64,000 nt of DNA from Methanosarcina barkeri str. Wiesmoor (GCF_000969985.1 NZ_CP009526.1:2976001-3040000), one strand, 5' to 3'. Counted from the stretch's first letter, positions 8,535 to 18,689 are shown. Translations and numbers: made by a program. Notes: a model not told the origin generated them from the letters alone.

Positions 8535-11500
8535 ATTTCTGCACCTAATTCTGAAATCAGATTATCGTATCCTGCTGATGTTTCAATGGAACCACCTGTT
8601 TTATCTCCAACACCTTTCGGACTAGGACCAACAATAGTAGCTGAGTAGCCATTGAAATGAAAAATCATTTGTTTATTTCTTCCAATCCATATACTACTTC
8701 CATCCTCATTTTTTCTTGATGGATGATTGATATGTTCTTCAGTTCTGACATACCTCTGCCCCTTATGCCCGAAATAAGGTTCAGGAATTACCTCGTTATC
8801 GTTATCAATAACAGTAAATACCTGATATTTTCCCACAATTTCATAAGTCCACACATTAACCGTAAAAATCCAGTGCGGCGGCAATACCGGCAACCCGCAT
8901 GGAACAGCTGCCATCGTCCGATCCAATTTTTTTGAAACTTTATCTACAATTTCACCAGAATACCTGTCAGCAGTTTCATTTGCCAGATTTTTCAGCTCAC
9001 TATCGATTCTTCCAAAACCGGTATCAATAACTTCACCTTTGTTTACTGTAACTGCGCAGATCCCATTTGCAACACCGATTTTGATGTCAGTATCTACTCT
9101 ATTTAGAATAGCTTCAAGTTCATCAGGTTCAACAGGCGGGTTTGAATTTCGAATTTCCGCTTTCATTATAGAAGCAAGTTCAACTGCCAGTTCATCCGTT
9201 GTAGATTTTTCGAGAATTTCATTGTCCGAAAGCCCATTAAGGTAAGTTGTCGTGACTTCACTGATTCGACTATCCTCTATGCAGTCGGAAATAACAGGGT
9301 TTGAGCTAACCTCTTGAACTACATTTTCAAGAATCTGAGATCTCATTTCCTGCGCATACATGTGTTTCAGGTTGTAAACTTCTATGTCAAGACGAGTTGT
9401 ATCCAGCGAAATATTCTGCTCGCTGAGGCTCTGTTCAAGCAGGAAAACTTCTGCGTTCAGGTTGGAAATACTCTGGCTGATTTGATGTGCCATTTCAGTT
9501 TTTACGTAATCATCGCTTGAAGCGATAATATCTCCAATTTCCTCGGAAATGCCGGTTGTGAAAATGCAGGTGTTCCAGACACCCAGGGGATAAATCGTTT
9601 TTCCGTTCATGGTGTCAGCCCATTCGTATTCCTCTCTCAGGTCAAAATCAGGATCATGGTATAGATAGTTCGGTTTCTGGTCAACGATCAGGGTCAGATT
9701 TTCTGTCCAGTTGTATTTGCTTTCCGGCTGGCCGGTGACGGTCATTGTTGAGATTATACCCATGTCCTTCCCCAGAGCCGAAGCAGCCCTCTCGATTGCG
9801 GGATTGTTAAAAAGAGTCATAGAGCCCGAGGTCACGCTGTCAAGCAGACCGGTATCAAGGCCTTTTTTCTCAAGGGCCTTGAGGACGTAGGAGTTAAGGT
9901 CAGAATCCAGTTTACGGTTTTTCTGGTCGATATCTTCAAGCAGCTTGCTGTACGCTTCACTTTTTGCAATGTACCGGGCCGAGTCACTTGAAGCGTACAT
10001 TGCTCCTGACGACGTGAGGTACTGTTCTTTATTTACGTAAGCTTCCCGGTCTTTTTCCAGTTCCATAATAAGTTTTTCAGCAGTTTCTACCTGAAGGACT
10101 GTTGGGTTCTGACCAGGAGAATCAAGAAGAGAATAATTGAAGGATGGATTGTCTTTTTCGACCGAATCCAGCATTACCAGCACTTCTTCTGCCATAATTC
10201 GGTGCAACCAGGGTGGGATATTACAATTAACAGCATGTTTGGGCAGATATTTTCCATCAGGATAGGCCCAGAACATGCTTTCTATTGTCCTTAAATCCAC
10301 ATACGCATCCCTGTATTTGTCGGCAGCATCGGAGCAGCATGAGTCAAACCTTTCGGTTTTAGTTGTGCTGTTGTCTATGCTGCTGTTTTTGCTGTTGTCT
10401 TTGCTGTTGTCTGTACCATTGTCTATGCTGTTGTCGATGCCATTATCTGTACCGTTATCTACATTTTCAGCACTGCCTATACTGCCTGTGTTGTTCAAAT
10501 AGAAGGTTGTTTCCCGGTATTCCCGCTCTACAGGATCAGAATAAGTCAACAAACCGGAATAGCCGCCTGCTGGAGGACATCTGTGGTAGATTATTGTTAG
10601 GTTTTCAGATTCGGTTTCGGCATGGGAAAGTGATACAATATTGTTTTTGCCTACAGCTTGTGAATTCGAGTCGCTTGACGTATCAGAATGCGTCACAGTT
10701 GTATAATTTCCGTCAGGTAGCTTTTCCCTGGTTTTCCATCTGTAGGTATAATCGTAATTGTAGTCTATTTTCCAATTTGTCCTTATTTTGTAGGATATAT
10801 CGTACCTTATTCTCCAGTCAAAAATATGGTCTTCCTTATCCAGGTAGCCTTCGCTTCGGTTTTCGACCATAAGAGTATCGTTACTTACATAGGAGAAATG
10901 AGGTTCAATGTTCACATCGGTTATATCAACTGATATCAGGCTGACAGACGCCGATGTGACCGACCAGCTGGTTACATCTCCTTTAGGAGGGTCAATTGAA
11001 GGGTTTAAGGATTCGAAGTAAGAAATTTGGGTTGGATAGCTCCAGGAATAAGACGGCACAAGAGACCCCCTGTGTGTTCCGGATGCATAATATCTTGAAT
11101 CCCAGCTAATGGTTTGCCTGCTGAACGAAACTGATTCCGGGTCAAAATTTGCAGTGATTATAGAGTTCGTCGGGTCCGGAGAATCAAAGCCGTCTCTCAG
11201 GATATGTCCCTGAACCGATGCGGTATAAACGCTGTCCGTGACCGAATGGATGAGATCAGGATTTTCCTTTTTCCACACATGGTCGTTGAAGACCCAGCCG
11301 TCAAGAACTCCGCCGGTATAATCGGAGGCTGAAAGTTCGATTTTCGAACTTTCGGAGAGATCTTCAAAAGAGGTATTTGTCACTTTAAGGGATTCATCGA
11401 TACTTTTTTCAATATCTAGAGAGAAGGATTTATTCTGGGCAAGCGAATCGTAAGTCGTTGTCAGGTTTACGCCTTTATCCGCTTCGTAAGCCGAAACTGA

Positions 11501-12889
11501 GGTGTTAAGACTAGTAGAGCTATTAAGCCCGACAGAGTTCAGACTGGAGTTCAAACTGGAGTTCAGGCTCAAATCTGTTTTCTCGCTTCTGGAATTGAAA
11601 GTGTCTTCGTAGAGAACTTTTCCATTATAGTAGCTTGTGTAGGTAAGGGCCAGAGGGTCAACCGAATCAAAAATCCTCTTCTGGGTATAAAGTGTAGCCC
11701 CATTGATCGAGCTTGAAAGGGCAGGGTTGGTCAGGATATTGAGAGGGCCGTTTGCATAATGCTGCCAGGGACCGTAGATAAAAGTCCTCAGGTTTGTTGC
11801 TCCAAGCACAAGATTCGATGTCGAGTCAAGCCTCGAAGTGTTTCCAAGCTCTGTTTCGTACTCCCTGACAAGCTCTTCGAGAAGAGGTTCCCTTGACGTG
11901 ATCAGTGTGGAAAGATTCATACTGCTATTGAAACTTTCTCCGGATTCAAGGTTAACAAGAGTATAGTTCAGGGCAGGAATTTCAAAAACATAATAAATAG
12001 TGTAATTTTTGTCAGTAGATGAAACGCCAGCAGATGAAACGCCAGCAGATGAAACGCCAGCAGATGAAACGCCAGCAGATGAAACGCCAGCAGGTGAGAT
12101 TTCACGCTGCAGAGTTCCGGTTACTTTTCTTATTTTTATCTGTTCGGGTTCTATATCAGGTTCAACATTAATTGCGTATTCCCTGAAAGTGTGGCTGTTT
12201 CCCTGGTAGTTTGTAGAAAGCAGCGTGTTAAAAGCGTCTGCTGTGATATCTTTTATCGGGCTTACTTCAATCACGAACCAGTCAGAGGCTTTGAGTTCGT
12301 CTCCGTAATAAAGTTCAATTGAGGCATATCCCGAGGCTGCTGAATCTGGAATTTTCACGGCTTCCTCGAGTGAAACTTTCTGAAAAAAGCCGGTTGCCTG
12401 GCCGTAGTTCACATTCTTGATTTCTCGGCCTGAAGAGTCATTGACAATCAGTAGAATATCCCGGTTTTTCCAGAAAGCTTCGATCTTGCCCCAGATATCT
12501 GAAGGCAGATTTATAGAAATCTGAAGTGTGTCCTCTCTTTCAAGGTTCTGGTTTTTTGAGATTACCATAAAATCATCTTCAGAAAACCTGCTAACTGCAT
12601 TGCCTTCAGGCAGGATTACAGGATGTTCTCCCTGCCATTCAAGAGCTTCCATTCCTGCATAATTGAGGCAGCGAGCAAGGTCGAACGAGGCAAGATTGAT
12701 GGCATCCTGCCTGGGATCACTATTCTCGGTCGTATAAATGGTTTCAGCGACTTCGTTATCTATTTTTAGAAGATATACTGAAGTAAAAGTTGCAGCAAGC
12801 AAAATGAAAATTCCGATCACGGTATAGGGTATATAGGCACAGCTATCTTCAATGAAAGATGAAAAATCGTTAGATAATTTCCCGACCAT
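8531..12889 (-). CDS. Long membrane-anchored surface-type protein, head of the array operon
   Basis: This encodes about 1452 residues from the ATG at 12889. The open frame extends five codons further to a TTG, but GGAG sits about 9 bases before the ATG. An N-terminal hydrophobic helix (IPYTVIGIFILLAATFTSVY) is followed by a very long extracytoplasmic-type region rich in Asn, Ser, Tyr and Thr with many N-glycosylation-like sequons. It includes low-complexity blocks: AGVSS units, NSSLNSSLN and DNGTDNSIDN-like runs. The C-terminal ~120 residues (PPHWIFTVNVW..., GHKGQRYV, GPSPKGVGDK, ISELGAEI) form the domain found truncated between the S genes. It resembles, from memory, large proteins near archaeal pilus loci (DUF7286-like), but I cannot confirm this. 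The role is unknown; a surface filament or adhesin partner of sarcinarray proteins is possible. Confidence 0.75.
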   Translation of the reverse strand: MVGKLSNDFSSFIEDSCAYIPYTVIGIFILLAATFTSVYLLKIDNEVAETIYTTENSDPRQDAINLASFDLARCLNYAGMEALEWQGEHPVILPEGNAVSRFSEDDFMVISKNQNLEREDTLQISINLPSDIWGKIEAFWKNRDILLIVNDSSGREIKNVNYGQATGFFQKVSLEEAVKIPDSAASGYASIELYYGDELKASDWFVIEVSPIKDITADAFNTLLSTNYQGNSHTFREYAINVEPDIEPEQIKIRKVTGTLQREISPAGVSSAGVSSAGVSSAGVSSAGVSSTDKNYTIYYVFEIPALNYTLVNLESGESFNSSMNLSTLITSREPLLEELVREYETELGNTSRLDSTSNLVLGATNLRTFIYGPWQHYANGPLNILTNPALSSSINGATLYTQKRIFDSVDPLALTYTSYYNGKVLYEDTFNSRSEKTDLSLNSSLNSSLNSVGLNSSTSLNTSVSAYEADKGVNLTTTYDSLAQNKSFSLDIEKSIDESLKVTNTSFEDLSESSKIELSASDYTGGVLDGWVFNDHVWKKENPDLIHSVTDSVYTASVQGHILRDGFDSPDPTNSIITANFDPESVSFSRQTISWDSRYYASGTHRGSLVPSYSWSYPTQISYFESLNPSIDPPKGDVTSWSVTSASVSLISVDITDVNIEPHFSYVSNDTLMVENRSEGYLDKEDHIFDWRIRYDISYKIRTNWKIDYNYDYTYRWKTREKLPDGNYTTVTHSDTSSDSNSQAVGKNNIVSLSHAETESENLTIIYHRCPPAGGYSGLLTYSDPVEREYRETTFYLNNTGSIGSAENVDNGTDNGIDNSIDNGTDNSKDNSKNSSIDNSTTKTERFDSCCSDAADKYRDAYVDLRTIESMFWAYPDGKYLPKHAVNCNIPPWLHRIMAEEVLVMLDSVEKDNPSFNYSLLDSPGQNPTVLQVETAEKLIMELEKDREAYVNKEQYLTSSGAMYASSDSARYIAKSEAYSKLLEDIDQKNRKLDSDLNSYVLKALEKKGLDTGLLDSVTSGSMTLFNNPAIERAASALGKDMGIISTMTVTGQPESKYNWTENLTLIVDQKPNYLYHDPDFDLREEYEWADTMNGKTIYPLGVWNTCIFTTGISEEIGDIIASSDDYVKTEMAHQISQSISNLNAEVFLLEQSLSEQNISLDTTRLDIEVYNLKHMYAQEMRSQILENVVQEVSSNPVISDCIEDSRISEVTTTYLNGLSDNEILEKSTTDELAVELASIMKAEIRNSNPPVEPDELEAILNRVDTDIKIGVANGICAVTVNKGEVIDTGFGRIDSELKNLANETADRYSGEIVDKVSKKLDRTMAAVPCGLPVLPPHWIFTVNVWTYEIVGKYQVFTVIDNDNEVIPEPYFGHKGQRYVRTEEHINHPSRKNEDGSSIWIGRNKQMIFHFNGYSATIVGPSPKGVGDKTGGSIETSAGYDNLISELGAEI
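10365..10475 (-). repeat. In-frame low-complexity DN(G/S)(T/I/K) tract
   Basis: This is a run of degenerate 12-base units inside the long surface protein gene. It encodes alternating Asp-Asn-Gly/Ser-Thr/Ile/Lys and keeps the frame. The opposite strand shows a misleading Cys/Leu-rich open frame. Confidence 0.75.
12014..12092 (-). repeat. 15-bp in-frame minisatellite (AGVSS x5)
   Basis: About five near-perfect copies of a 15-base unit (cagatgaaacgccag on the plus strand) encode AGVSS repeats at about residue 270 of the long surface protein. The unit length is a multiple of three, so copy-number changes would keep the frame. Confidence 0.9.
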
Positions 12890-12904
12890 CAACCCTATCT
12901 CCAA

Positions 12905-13030
12905 AAACAGGAATGTAAAAATAAATCAACGAATAAACCAACTATGTGTAAAAAATATTAAAGAGTTCACACAATAAATACTTTACTTCTAAGCGGAAAA
13001 ATACTTTGTCAAGAACAATAAATTGAGTAT
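12905..13030 (-). promoter_or_regulatory. Probable promoter region of the surface-protein array
   Basis: This is the only long non-coding stretch directly upstream of the array. On the minus strand there are AT-rich TATA-like motifs (AGTATTTATTG and TTTAATATTTT). Which one is used cannot be decided from sequence. Confidence 0.4.
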
Positions 13031-13440
13031 AACCTTAATTTGACAGTATAAATTCCATGTAGTATAAGATCTCATTTTTTTTCGTCAAAAACCATTTGAC
13101 AGCCTATAAAAATTTCATAAAAATTACATTCAATTTGCCGTGTTTTCAATTTAACAATTTATAAAAAATCGCTATGTAAAAATTTTTTTCAATTTAGTTT
13201 TTTTGGCATATAATCTTTTATACCATAGAGGATATTTTGCTTGTTGTACATACAATCCGTCAAATTCAATACCAATAATTTGATCAAAAATCAAGAAAAT
13301 GACCATCAAGAGAAAGAGCATCATCTACCAAATAGAATCACAAAAAATGGGTCAAAAATTTGTTGACAATGATATTACTTCTTCATTCCTATCAAATATG
13401 AAAACATTTCGTCAACATAAAAATTAAACTGTCAAATTAG
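13031..13440. mobile_element. MITE-like element with AATTTGACAGT inverted ends
   Basis: The left end reads AACCTTAATTTGACAGT. The right end (aaACTGTCAAATTAG) is its inverted partner over about 12-14 bases. The ~410-base interior is A+T-rich and has no gene. The same terminal sequence bounds 52841-53065, so the two look like members of one non-autonomous family. A sub-region near 13124-13180 also resembles the left end of the IS at 16798-16848. Confidence 0.55.
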
Positions 13441-13829
13441 AGATAACTTAACTAAAAATGAACATATACGTAGGAATAAGTTAAAAATATCAAAATGAAT
13501 AGGTAAAAAATAAATCAAAATTGAAGAACCAATAATAAAAGAAACTAAATAAGGTAAGATAAAGAAAACTGGAATTATATGGAAACAGTAATCTTATTTT
13601 TGTTCTTAGCTTTCCAGTGCTGTTAATTAGTTGTTAATAATTTACTGCTCCTTTTACTTTTCCTTTACTTTTGTTTTGACTCTTCTGCGACAGTCAATTT
13701 AATATATCATCTAACTCAAAACAAATATTTTGAGAATTTTCCTGGGATTAGAGACGATATATATTTTAAGGAAATTACTTTGTCTGTTAGAACACGAAAT
13801 TAAAAATATATTCCAAGCGATTAAAATGC
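13441..13829. other. AT-rich spacer without genes
   Basis: I see no gene or RNA here. Poly-A/T stretches and several TATA-like motifs are present. Confidence 0.5.
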
Positions 13830-13839
13830 TTTATGTAAA

Positions 13840-13985
13840 AAAGTTAAAAAGATTTAAATAAGAAATTAATAAAGAGTTAAATGAGAAATTTTAAAAGAGT
13901 TTAGTTAGAAATTATGAAAGAATTAAGTGGAAAATTAAGAAAAAGTCAAGTTAGAAATTAAGAAAGAATTAAGTGAGAAAAAAGT
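13840..13985. repeat. Degenerate repeats of a GTTAAATGAGAAATT-type unit
   Basis: Imperfect copies of a ~15-35-base unit (gttaaatgagaaatt, gtttagttagaaatt, caagttagaaattaagaaag, aattaagtgagaaa) run up to and into the putative start of the MprF-like gene. They make the start codon hard to place. Confidence 0.6.
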
Positions 13986-16654
13986 TAAGTGAAAAAACGC
14001 TGATCTCAATGACAGACAAAGGAAGTATGCGGGAAAAGACCCTTAGAATAGAGAGGTTTGCAGGCTACCTTCTGCCAGTGGTTATATTTTCCCTGGCTTT
14101 GTGGACCCTGGATAGACAGATACATCATTTGCACTCAATGTATGTACTCAGAAGTATTACCAGCATTCCATTGAGCCATATAGAGCTTGCGTTCTTTTTA
14201 ACTTTCTTGAGTTATCTGGCTTTAACAGGTTATGATTACCTGGCAGTTCGTCATATTAATCACCCTCTGCCCTATAAGCAGACTGCCAGGGCCTCTTTTA
14301 TCAGCACGTCCATAAGTTATAGTGTTGGTTTTAATGCCCTGACAGGAAGTTCCCTGAGATACAGGTTGTACTCAAGAAACGGGCTGAACCTACGCCAGAT
14401 CTGGGAAATTATAATTTTCTGCATACTCACCTTCTGGGTCGGGTTTTGCTTTGTCGGAGGCTTGCTCTTCACATTCTATCCTGTGAAACTGTCAGATTAC
14501 GTGCCCGAGATTCCTGTCCCGTTAAACCTTGTTGGAATTCTTTTACTGCTAAGTGTTGCTGTTTATTTCTTTTTCTCGTTCAGGACGTTGAATTTCAAGG
14601 CAAAAGGGTACCAGATCAGGGTCCCTGAACCGAAAATAGCGTTCTTGCAGCTTGTCTTATCATCAGTGGATTACCTGCTTTCGGGAAGTATTATCTATTT
14701 CCTTTTACCTTCAAATCCACATCTTACCCTGCTTCATGTCCTTGTGTTCTTTGCACTGGCGCAGATTATAGGGCTAATAAGTACTGTCCCGGGCGGGCTC
14801 GGGGTTTTTGAAACTCTTATGCTGTTTATGCTGGAACCGTATTTCGGTACGGTCGATATAATTAAACCGCTTCTCCTTTTCAGGACAATTTACTATTTCG
14901 TTCCCTTCCTTATTGGACTGCTGGCCCTTATGTTCTATGAATATCAAGAGAGAGACAAATTCCTGAGGAAAATTGAGAAAGCCACGTATTCAAGCCTATC
15001 CGAACTAACACCTCGGATCTTTTCGATTCTTGTTTTCCTTGGAGGAGTTTCCCTTCTCTTTTCTGGAGCCCTGCCTTCAGATCCAAGGTACCTGCATGAC
15101 CTTAATTACCTTATTCCTCTTCCCTTAATCGAAGTCTCAAGGCTTTTTGGAAGCATTATGGGGGTATTGCTCCTACTCCTGGCAAACGGCCTCTGGAAAA
15201 GAATTGACGGAGCCTATATTCTTTCTCTTTCCGTACTCTTGATGGGTGGGATATTTGCCCTCTTGAAAAACTTTGATTACCATGAAGCTGCGATTCTTTT
15301 TACCCTGTTTTTCTTTTTGCTTCCCTGCAGGAAATATTTTTACAGAAAATCCTCGCTTATGCATCAGTCTTTTAGCAGGAGTAATGTAATTGCAATAACC
15401 CTGGTCTTCGTAAGCTTCGCATGGCTTGGATTTTTTTCATACCATAACGTGAAATATTCAAACGAACTCTGGTGGCAGTTCGGGATCAATTCCCAGGCTT
15501 CCAGCTTTTTAAGGGCTACAGTCGGAGCTTTTATTCTGCTTCTTGTTCTCGGGATGGCAAAAATCCTGAGCCCTTTTTCCAGGGACATTCACATGCCAGG
15601 AGCAGAGGAAATGGAGCTTGCAAAAAGAATTATTAACCAGAGTGAGGAAACGGCTGGAAACCTGGTGTTTACAGGAGACAAATATCTGCTTTTTGATGAT
15701 GAAAAAAAGGCTTTTTTGATGTATGGAGTTTCCGGAAAGACCTGGGTTGCAATGGGAGATATCGTTGGAACCAGTAATCAGGCAAAAGAGCTGATCTGGG
15801 ACTTTTATGAAATGAGCAAGCTGCACCAGGGGAGGGCTGCTTTCTATGAGGTGAGCGAAAAATATATTCCGGTTTATCTTGACCTCGGCCTGACCCTGAT
15901 AAAAATAGGGGAAGAGGCAAAAGTTTCCCTAGAGGCTTTTACCCTGGAAGGAAGTACAGGCAAAGATTTCCGTTATACCGTAAGGAATGTGGAGAAAAAA
16001 GGATACTGGTTTGAAATTGTCTCTAAAGAAGAGGTTCAGAGCCTTATGCCTGAGCTCAAAAAGATCTCGGATGCCTGGCTCAAGTTAAAAGCAGGAAAAG
16101 AAAAGCGATTCTCAATTGGCTACTTTAACGAGAAATATCTGAGCAATTTCCCGATTGCCCTTGTCAGGAACGAATCCGAAATCGTTGCTTTTGCAAACAT
16201 CTGGACAGGCGCGGATAATGAAGAAATTAGTGTTGACCTCATGCGCCACAGTCCCGATGCTCCTGACAGGACGATGGAATATCTTTTTGTCAAACTCATG
16301 CTCTGGGGAAAAGAAAAAGGGTACAGGCGCTTTTCACTCGGAATGGCTCCACTTTCAGGGCTTGAAACCCGGCAATTCGCTCCTATGTGGCATAAAATCG
16401 GGTCTTTAATCTTTACCCATGGAGAACACTTTTATAATTATAAGGGACTGCGGGATTTTAAAGAAAAGTTCAATCCCATCTGGAGCCCGAAATATATCAC
16501 TCTTCCTAATGGGTTTAAACAGGGCTTTGTCTTAAAAGATATTGCAGCCCTGATTTCAGGAGGAGTAAAAGGGATTTTCTCAAAAGAAAATAAACGACCA
16601 GCAAGCCGTAGAGGAAATCAACTACCTGAAAAGCCATCCGAAGAACTCACCTGA
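13973..16654 (+). CDS. mprF: MprF-like lipid lysyltransferase/flippase
   Basis: This is an 893-residue two-part membrane protein. The N-terminal ~540 residues hold many membrane helices, with the UPF0104/flippase motif STVPGGLGVFE near residue 275. The C-terminal ~330 residues are a soluble DUF2156/GNAT-like acyltransferase domain (FTGDKYLLF, SIGYFNEKYL, RRFSLGMAPLSG, HGEHFYNYKGLRDFKEKFNPIW). The layout and length match bifunctional phosphatidylglycerol lysyltransferases, which move lysine from Lys-tRNA to a polar lipid and flip it. In an archaeon the acceptor would be archaetidylglycerol. The GTG at 13973 lies in repeat DNA, so the ATG at 14009 or 14027 may be the true start. It is transcribed divergently from the surface array. 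Confidence 0.85.
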   Translation: MRKKLSEKTLISMTDKGSMREKTLRIERFAGYLLPVVIFSLALWTLDRQIHHLHSMYVLRSITSIPLSHIELAFFLTFLSYLALTGYDYLAVRHINHPLPYKQTARASFISTSISYSVGFNALTGSSLRYRLYSRNGLNLRQIWEIIIFCILTFWVGFCFVGGLLFTFYPVKLSDYVPEIPVPLNLVGILLLLSVAVYFFFSFRTLNFKAKGYQIRVPEPKIAFLQLVLSSVDYLLSGSIIYFLLPSNPHLTLLHVLVFFALAQIIGLISTVPGGLGVFETLMLFMLEPYFGTVDIIKPLLLFRTIYYFVPFLIGLLALMFYEYQERDKFLRKIEKATYSSLSELTPRIFSILVFLGGVSLLFSGALPSDPRYLHDLNYLIPLPLIEVSRLFGSIMGVLLLLLANGLWKRIDGAYILSLSVLLMGGIFALLKNFDYHEAAILFTLFFFLLPCRKYFYRKSSLMHQSFSRSNVIAITLVFVSFAWLGFFSYHNVKYSNELWWQFGINSQASSFLRATVGAFILLLVLGMAKILSPFSRDIHMPGAEEMELAKRIINQSEETAGNLVFTGDKYLLFDDEKKAFLMYGVSGKTWVAMGDIVGTSNQAKELIWDFYEMSKLHQGRAAFYEVSEKYIPVYLDLGLTLIKIGEEAKVSLEAFTLEGSTGKDFRYTVRNVEKKGYWFEIVSKEEVQSLMPELKKISDAWLKLKAGKEKRFSIGYFNEKYLSNFPIALVRNESEIVAFANIWTGADNEEISVDLMRHSPDAPDRTMEYLFVKLMLWGKEKGYRRFSLGMAPLSGLETRQFAPMWHKIGSLIFTHGEHFYNYKGLRDFKEKFNPIWSPKYITLPNGFKQGFVLKDIAALISGGVKGIFSKENKRPASRRGNQLPEKPSEELT

Positions 16655-16780
16655 GTTTTCTACCGGTTGAATGACTGAATGACTGAATATTTTTTGGTTA
16701 CTTTATCACTAGGGTCCTCTTAAACTCACTCTCAAACTAGAGGTTATTACTTATTTGTTCCATTAATTAAGGTTATTAGT

Positions 16781-17965
16781 AGTTCCCCTCAAAAAAGTAC
16801 ATTCAATTTTTCGTCTGAATTTTAATTAATGTCATAAAAAATCGTAAATTTTATTGAGAAGGATTTTCAATCCTTCTCTGGTGATTATTACGAAACCTCC
16901 ACTTATACCACTAAATGAAGATTTCAAATGGCAATTGTTGTCCGAAATATTAAATGTTTTTGATTTGAGATTCTGTAAGCAAACTCTTACAAGGAGGGGC
17001 ATTGTGCCCCTCCACAGATCAGTACCTACTATAAAAATTGTTCTTCTAAGCATGTTTTTTTCTTGTGAAATCTCTTATTCTATAAAGGAATTAAAAGAAA
17101 GAGAAAGCTTGAGAAACTTTTTAAAAATCAGTTTAGTACCAACTGAAAAGGAAGTTTATGGCATTCTTAGTAAGTATGAACCCCAAGAGTTTACTGCTTT
17201 TGTTTTTGAAATATTGAATGATTTATGCCCTAAGAGAAAAAAATGGATCAAGAGACATTATTATTGATAGTACTGACATAAACCTTAACCTGAACTGGCA
17301 CGCTAAAAAGATTACCAAAGAAAGCCTAAAAAACAAAGAATACAAGTGGGACCATTCAACCCATAGAGGTTTCTTCATTGGTATGAAACTTACTCTTGCA
17401 CTTGATTCTCAAACATTAAAACCTTTAGCGTTTCTGATTAATGAAGCAAATGTAGCAGAACCTAAAATTTATCCTGAAATACTTAAAGAACTTAAAAGAA
17501 AGAGAATAATAAAAGCAGGTGACGTTATCTATGCTGATAGAGGATACTATTCCTATGAAAACTACGTTATATCTGTAAGAAATTTTAAGGTAGTACCTTT
17601 AATTTTTCCAAGGAAAAACTGTAATTTTAAGAAACTTTTCAATATGTTTAGATATCCTCTGAAAATATTTGATTTAAGAAGAAATACTGAAAAAGAAATT
17701 AAATTCTACAAAGAAATAATTGCAAAGTTTAAAGAGTTAATAAGCAAATGGAAAGAACTCAGATTTGTAAGGTCAATTATAGAAGATGTATTCAAAATAG
17801 CGAAGAAAGCATACTCTATGGAGAATTTACACAGATATACAAGGAGTTCTGTCCAAAAATACTGTTCTTTAGCTGTACTTTTAGTAGGGGCAACCTGTAA
17901 ATTACGGTATTAATGAAAGGAAGGAATTGCAAGCCTTCTCTGAATGAAGAAATTAAGAGGGGACT
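16781..17965 (+). mobile_element. Insertion sequence, IS4/IS5-superfamily DDE type
   Basis: This element of about 1.18 kb carries a broken DDE transposase. The putative ends are short imperfect inverted repeats: AGTTCCCCTC at 16781-16790 and GAGGGGACT at 17957-17965. A perfect hairpin (GAGAAGGATT-TTC-AATCCTTCTC, 16856-16878) lies inside the left end. A related imperfect one (AAGGAATTGCAAGCCTTCTC) lies at about 17920-17940. I could not identify a target-site duplication. Confidence 0.7.
16854..17913 (+). pseudogene. Frameshifted IS4/IS5-type transposase
   Basis: The first frame (16854-17267) gives the N-terminal part, ending FEILNDLCPKRKKW. The second (17218-17913) begins in the +1 register and carries the catalytic core: IIDSTDINLNLNWHAKK with the first Asp, VIYADRGYYSYENY with the second, and RSIIEDVFKIAKKAYSMENL with the Glu and a R-x3-E-x6-K spacing typical of IS4-like enzymes. 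The frames meet at a run of seven A residues (agagaaaaaaatgg, about 17229-17240). This could be a disabling indel or a programmed frameshift; I favour the indel because the second frame lacks its own start signals. Confidence 0.8.
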
Positions 17966-18037
17966 ATTTAGTATAGAAAGGGCACGTTTGTAATGACTAA
18001 TTAATGAACCCGTCCCAAAACCAATTTTTACTCTCAA

Positions 18038-18075
18038 ATTAGCAAAATTCCAAAATTAGCAAAATTCCAAAATTA
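18038..18075. repeat. AATTAGCAAAATTCCAA direct repeat
   Basis: This is a ~17-base unit repeated a little more than twice in the spacer between the IS and the 3' end of the disulfide reductase gene. Confidence 0.7.
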
Positions 18076-18182
18076 GATTCATAATCAGATAATCGATTGG
18101 TTATTCTAAATCATAGATTCAGAGAAGTAATTTTGAGCTCTGGGATCAGCTCATTGAAAAAAAGGAAACTATATGAAAAAAC

Positions 18183-18689
18183 TTACATAAATCGTTCAAA
18201 TCTTTCCTTTTTCGCTTTACAGATAGGGCAGATGCCAGGCGGTTCGTCCATGGCACAGAGATATCCGCAAACCTTACATCTCCACACAGGTTTTGAAAGT
18301 TTCCCTGTAAATTCCATACTCTCTATCACCTCTGCTCTTTTCTTTTCTTCGGCTCTTTCAGCGTCCCTCTGTTCTTTCGGAGGACGCCTTTCAGGAATCG
18401 ATTCTACACTTCTTTCTCCCCGGATAACTTCATCCGAAACATAAAGTGCACAGTAACAGGCCCCGTAATCGTTCAGGTCGGGGTCTCTATAGTAGCAGGG
18501 ACAGACAATATCCAAGTCCTCTTCCAGATTGTTAGCAGAAAGTCGGCATGGACAGGACCAATAGCCATACCGCTGTTCATTCGCAAGCAACCCCCGTACA
18601 AGATCCTTTGTGAACTCAATATCAGGGTTGAGATGATATCCCGACTTTTCGACCTGATTATTCAAGCGCTTATAGACTTTGTCCACCAA
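18183..18689 (-). CDS. Ferredoxin:disulfide reductase with C-terminal rubredoxin domain
   Basis: This encodes 168 residues from a TTG. The first ~90 residues carry the ferredoxin:thioredoxin reductase catalytic-subunit cysteines (CPC at SCPCRLS, CPC at VCPCYY, CYC at ACYCALY), which hold a [4Fe-4S] cluster and the active disulfide. The last 45 hold a rubredoxin-type CKVCGY...CPICKAKK iron site. Reductases of this layout deliver ferredoxin electrons to an NrdH-type redoxin for ribonucleotide reduction in Methanosarcina (established for M. barkeri). The gene follows an NrdH-like gene on the same strand. Upstream, in frame, [14 protein letters not shown] is also encoded, and an AAGGAGG site lies 7 bases before a CTG at 18731, so the true start may be that CTG. 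Confidence 0.88.
   Translation of the reverse strand: MVDKVYKRLNNQVEKSGYHLNPDIEFTKDLVRGLLANEQRYGYWSCPCRLSANNLEEDLDIVCPCYYRDPDLNDYGACYCALYVSDEVIRGERSVESIPERRPPKEQRDAERAEEKKRAEVIESMEFTGKLSKPVWRCKVCGYLCAMDEPPGICPICKAKKERFERFM

Noticed and set aside
10363-10872. Cys-rich plus-strand frame opposite the long surface gene
   Set aside because: Its Cys/Leu runs are the complement of the DN-repeat minisatellite in the real gene.
16856-17940. Similar hairpins at both ends of the IS considered as CRISPR repeats
   Set aside because: There are only two diverged copies about 1 kb apart, with no spacer array or cas genes; they fit subterminal IS structure.
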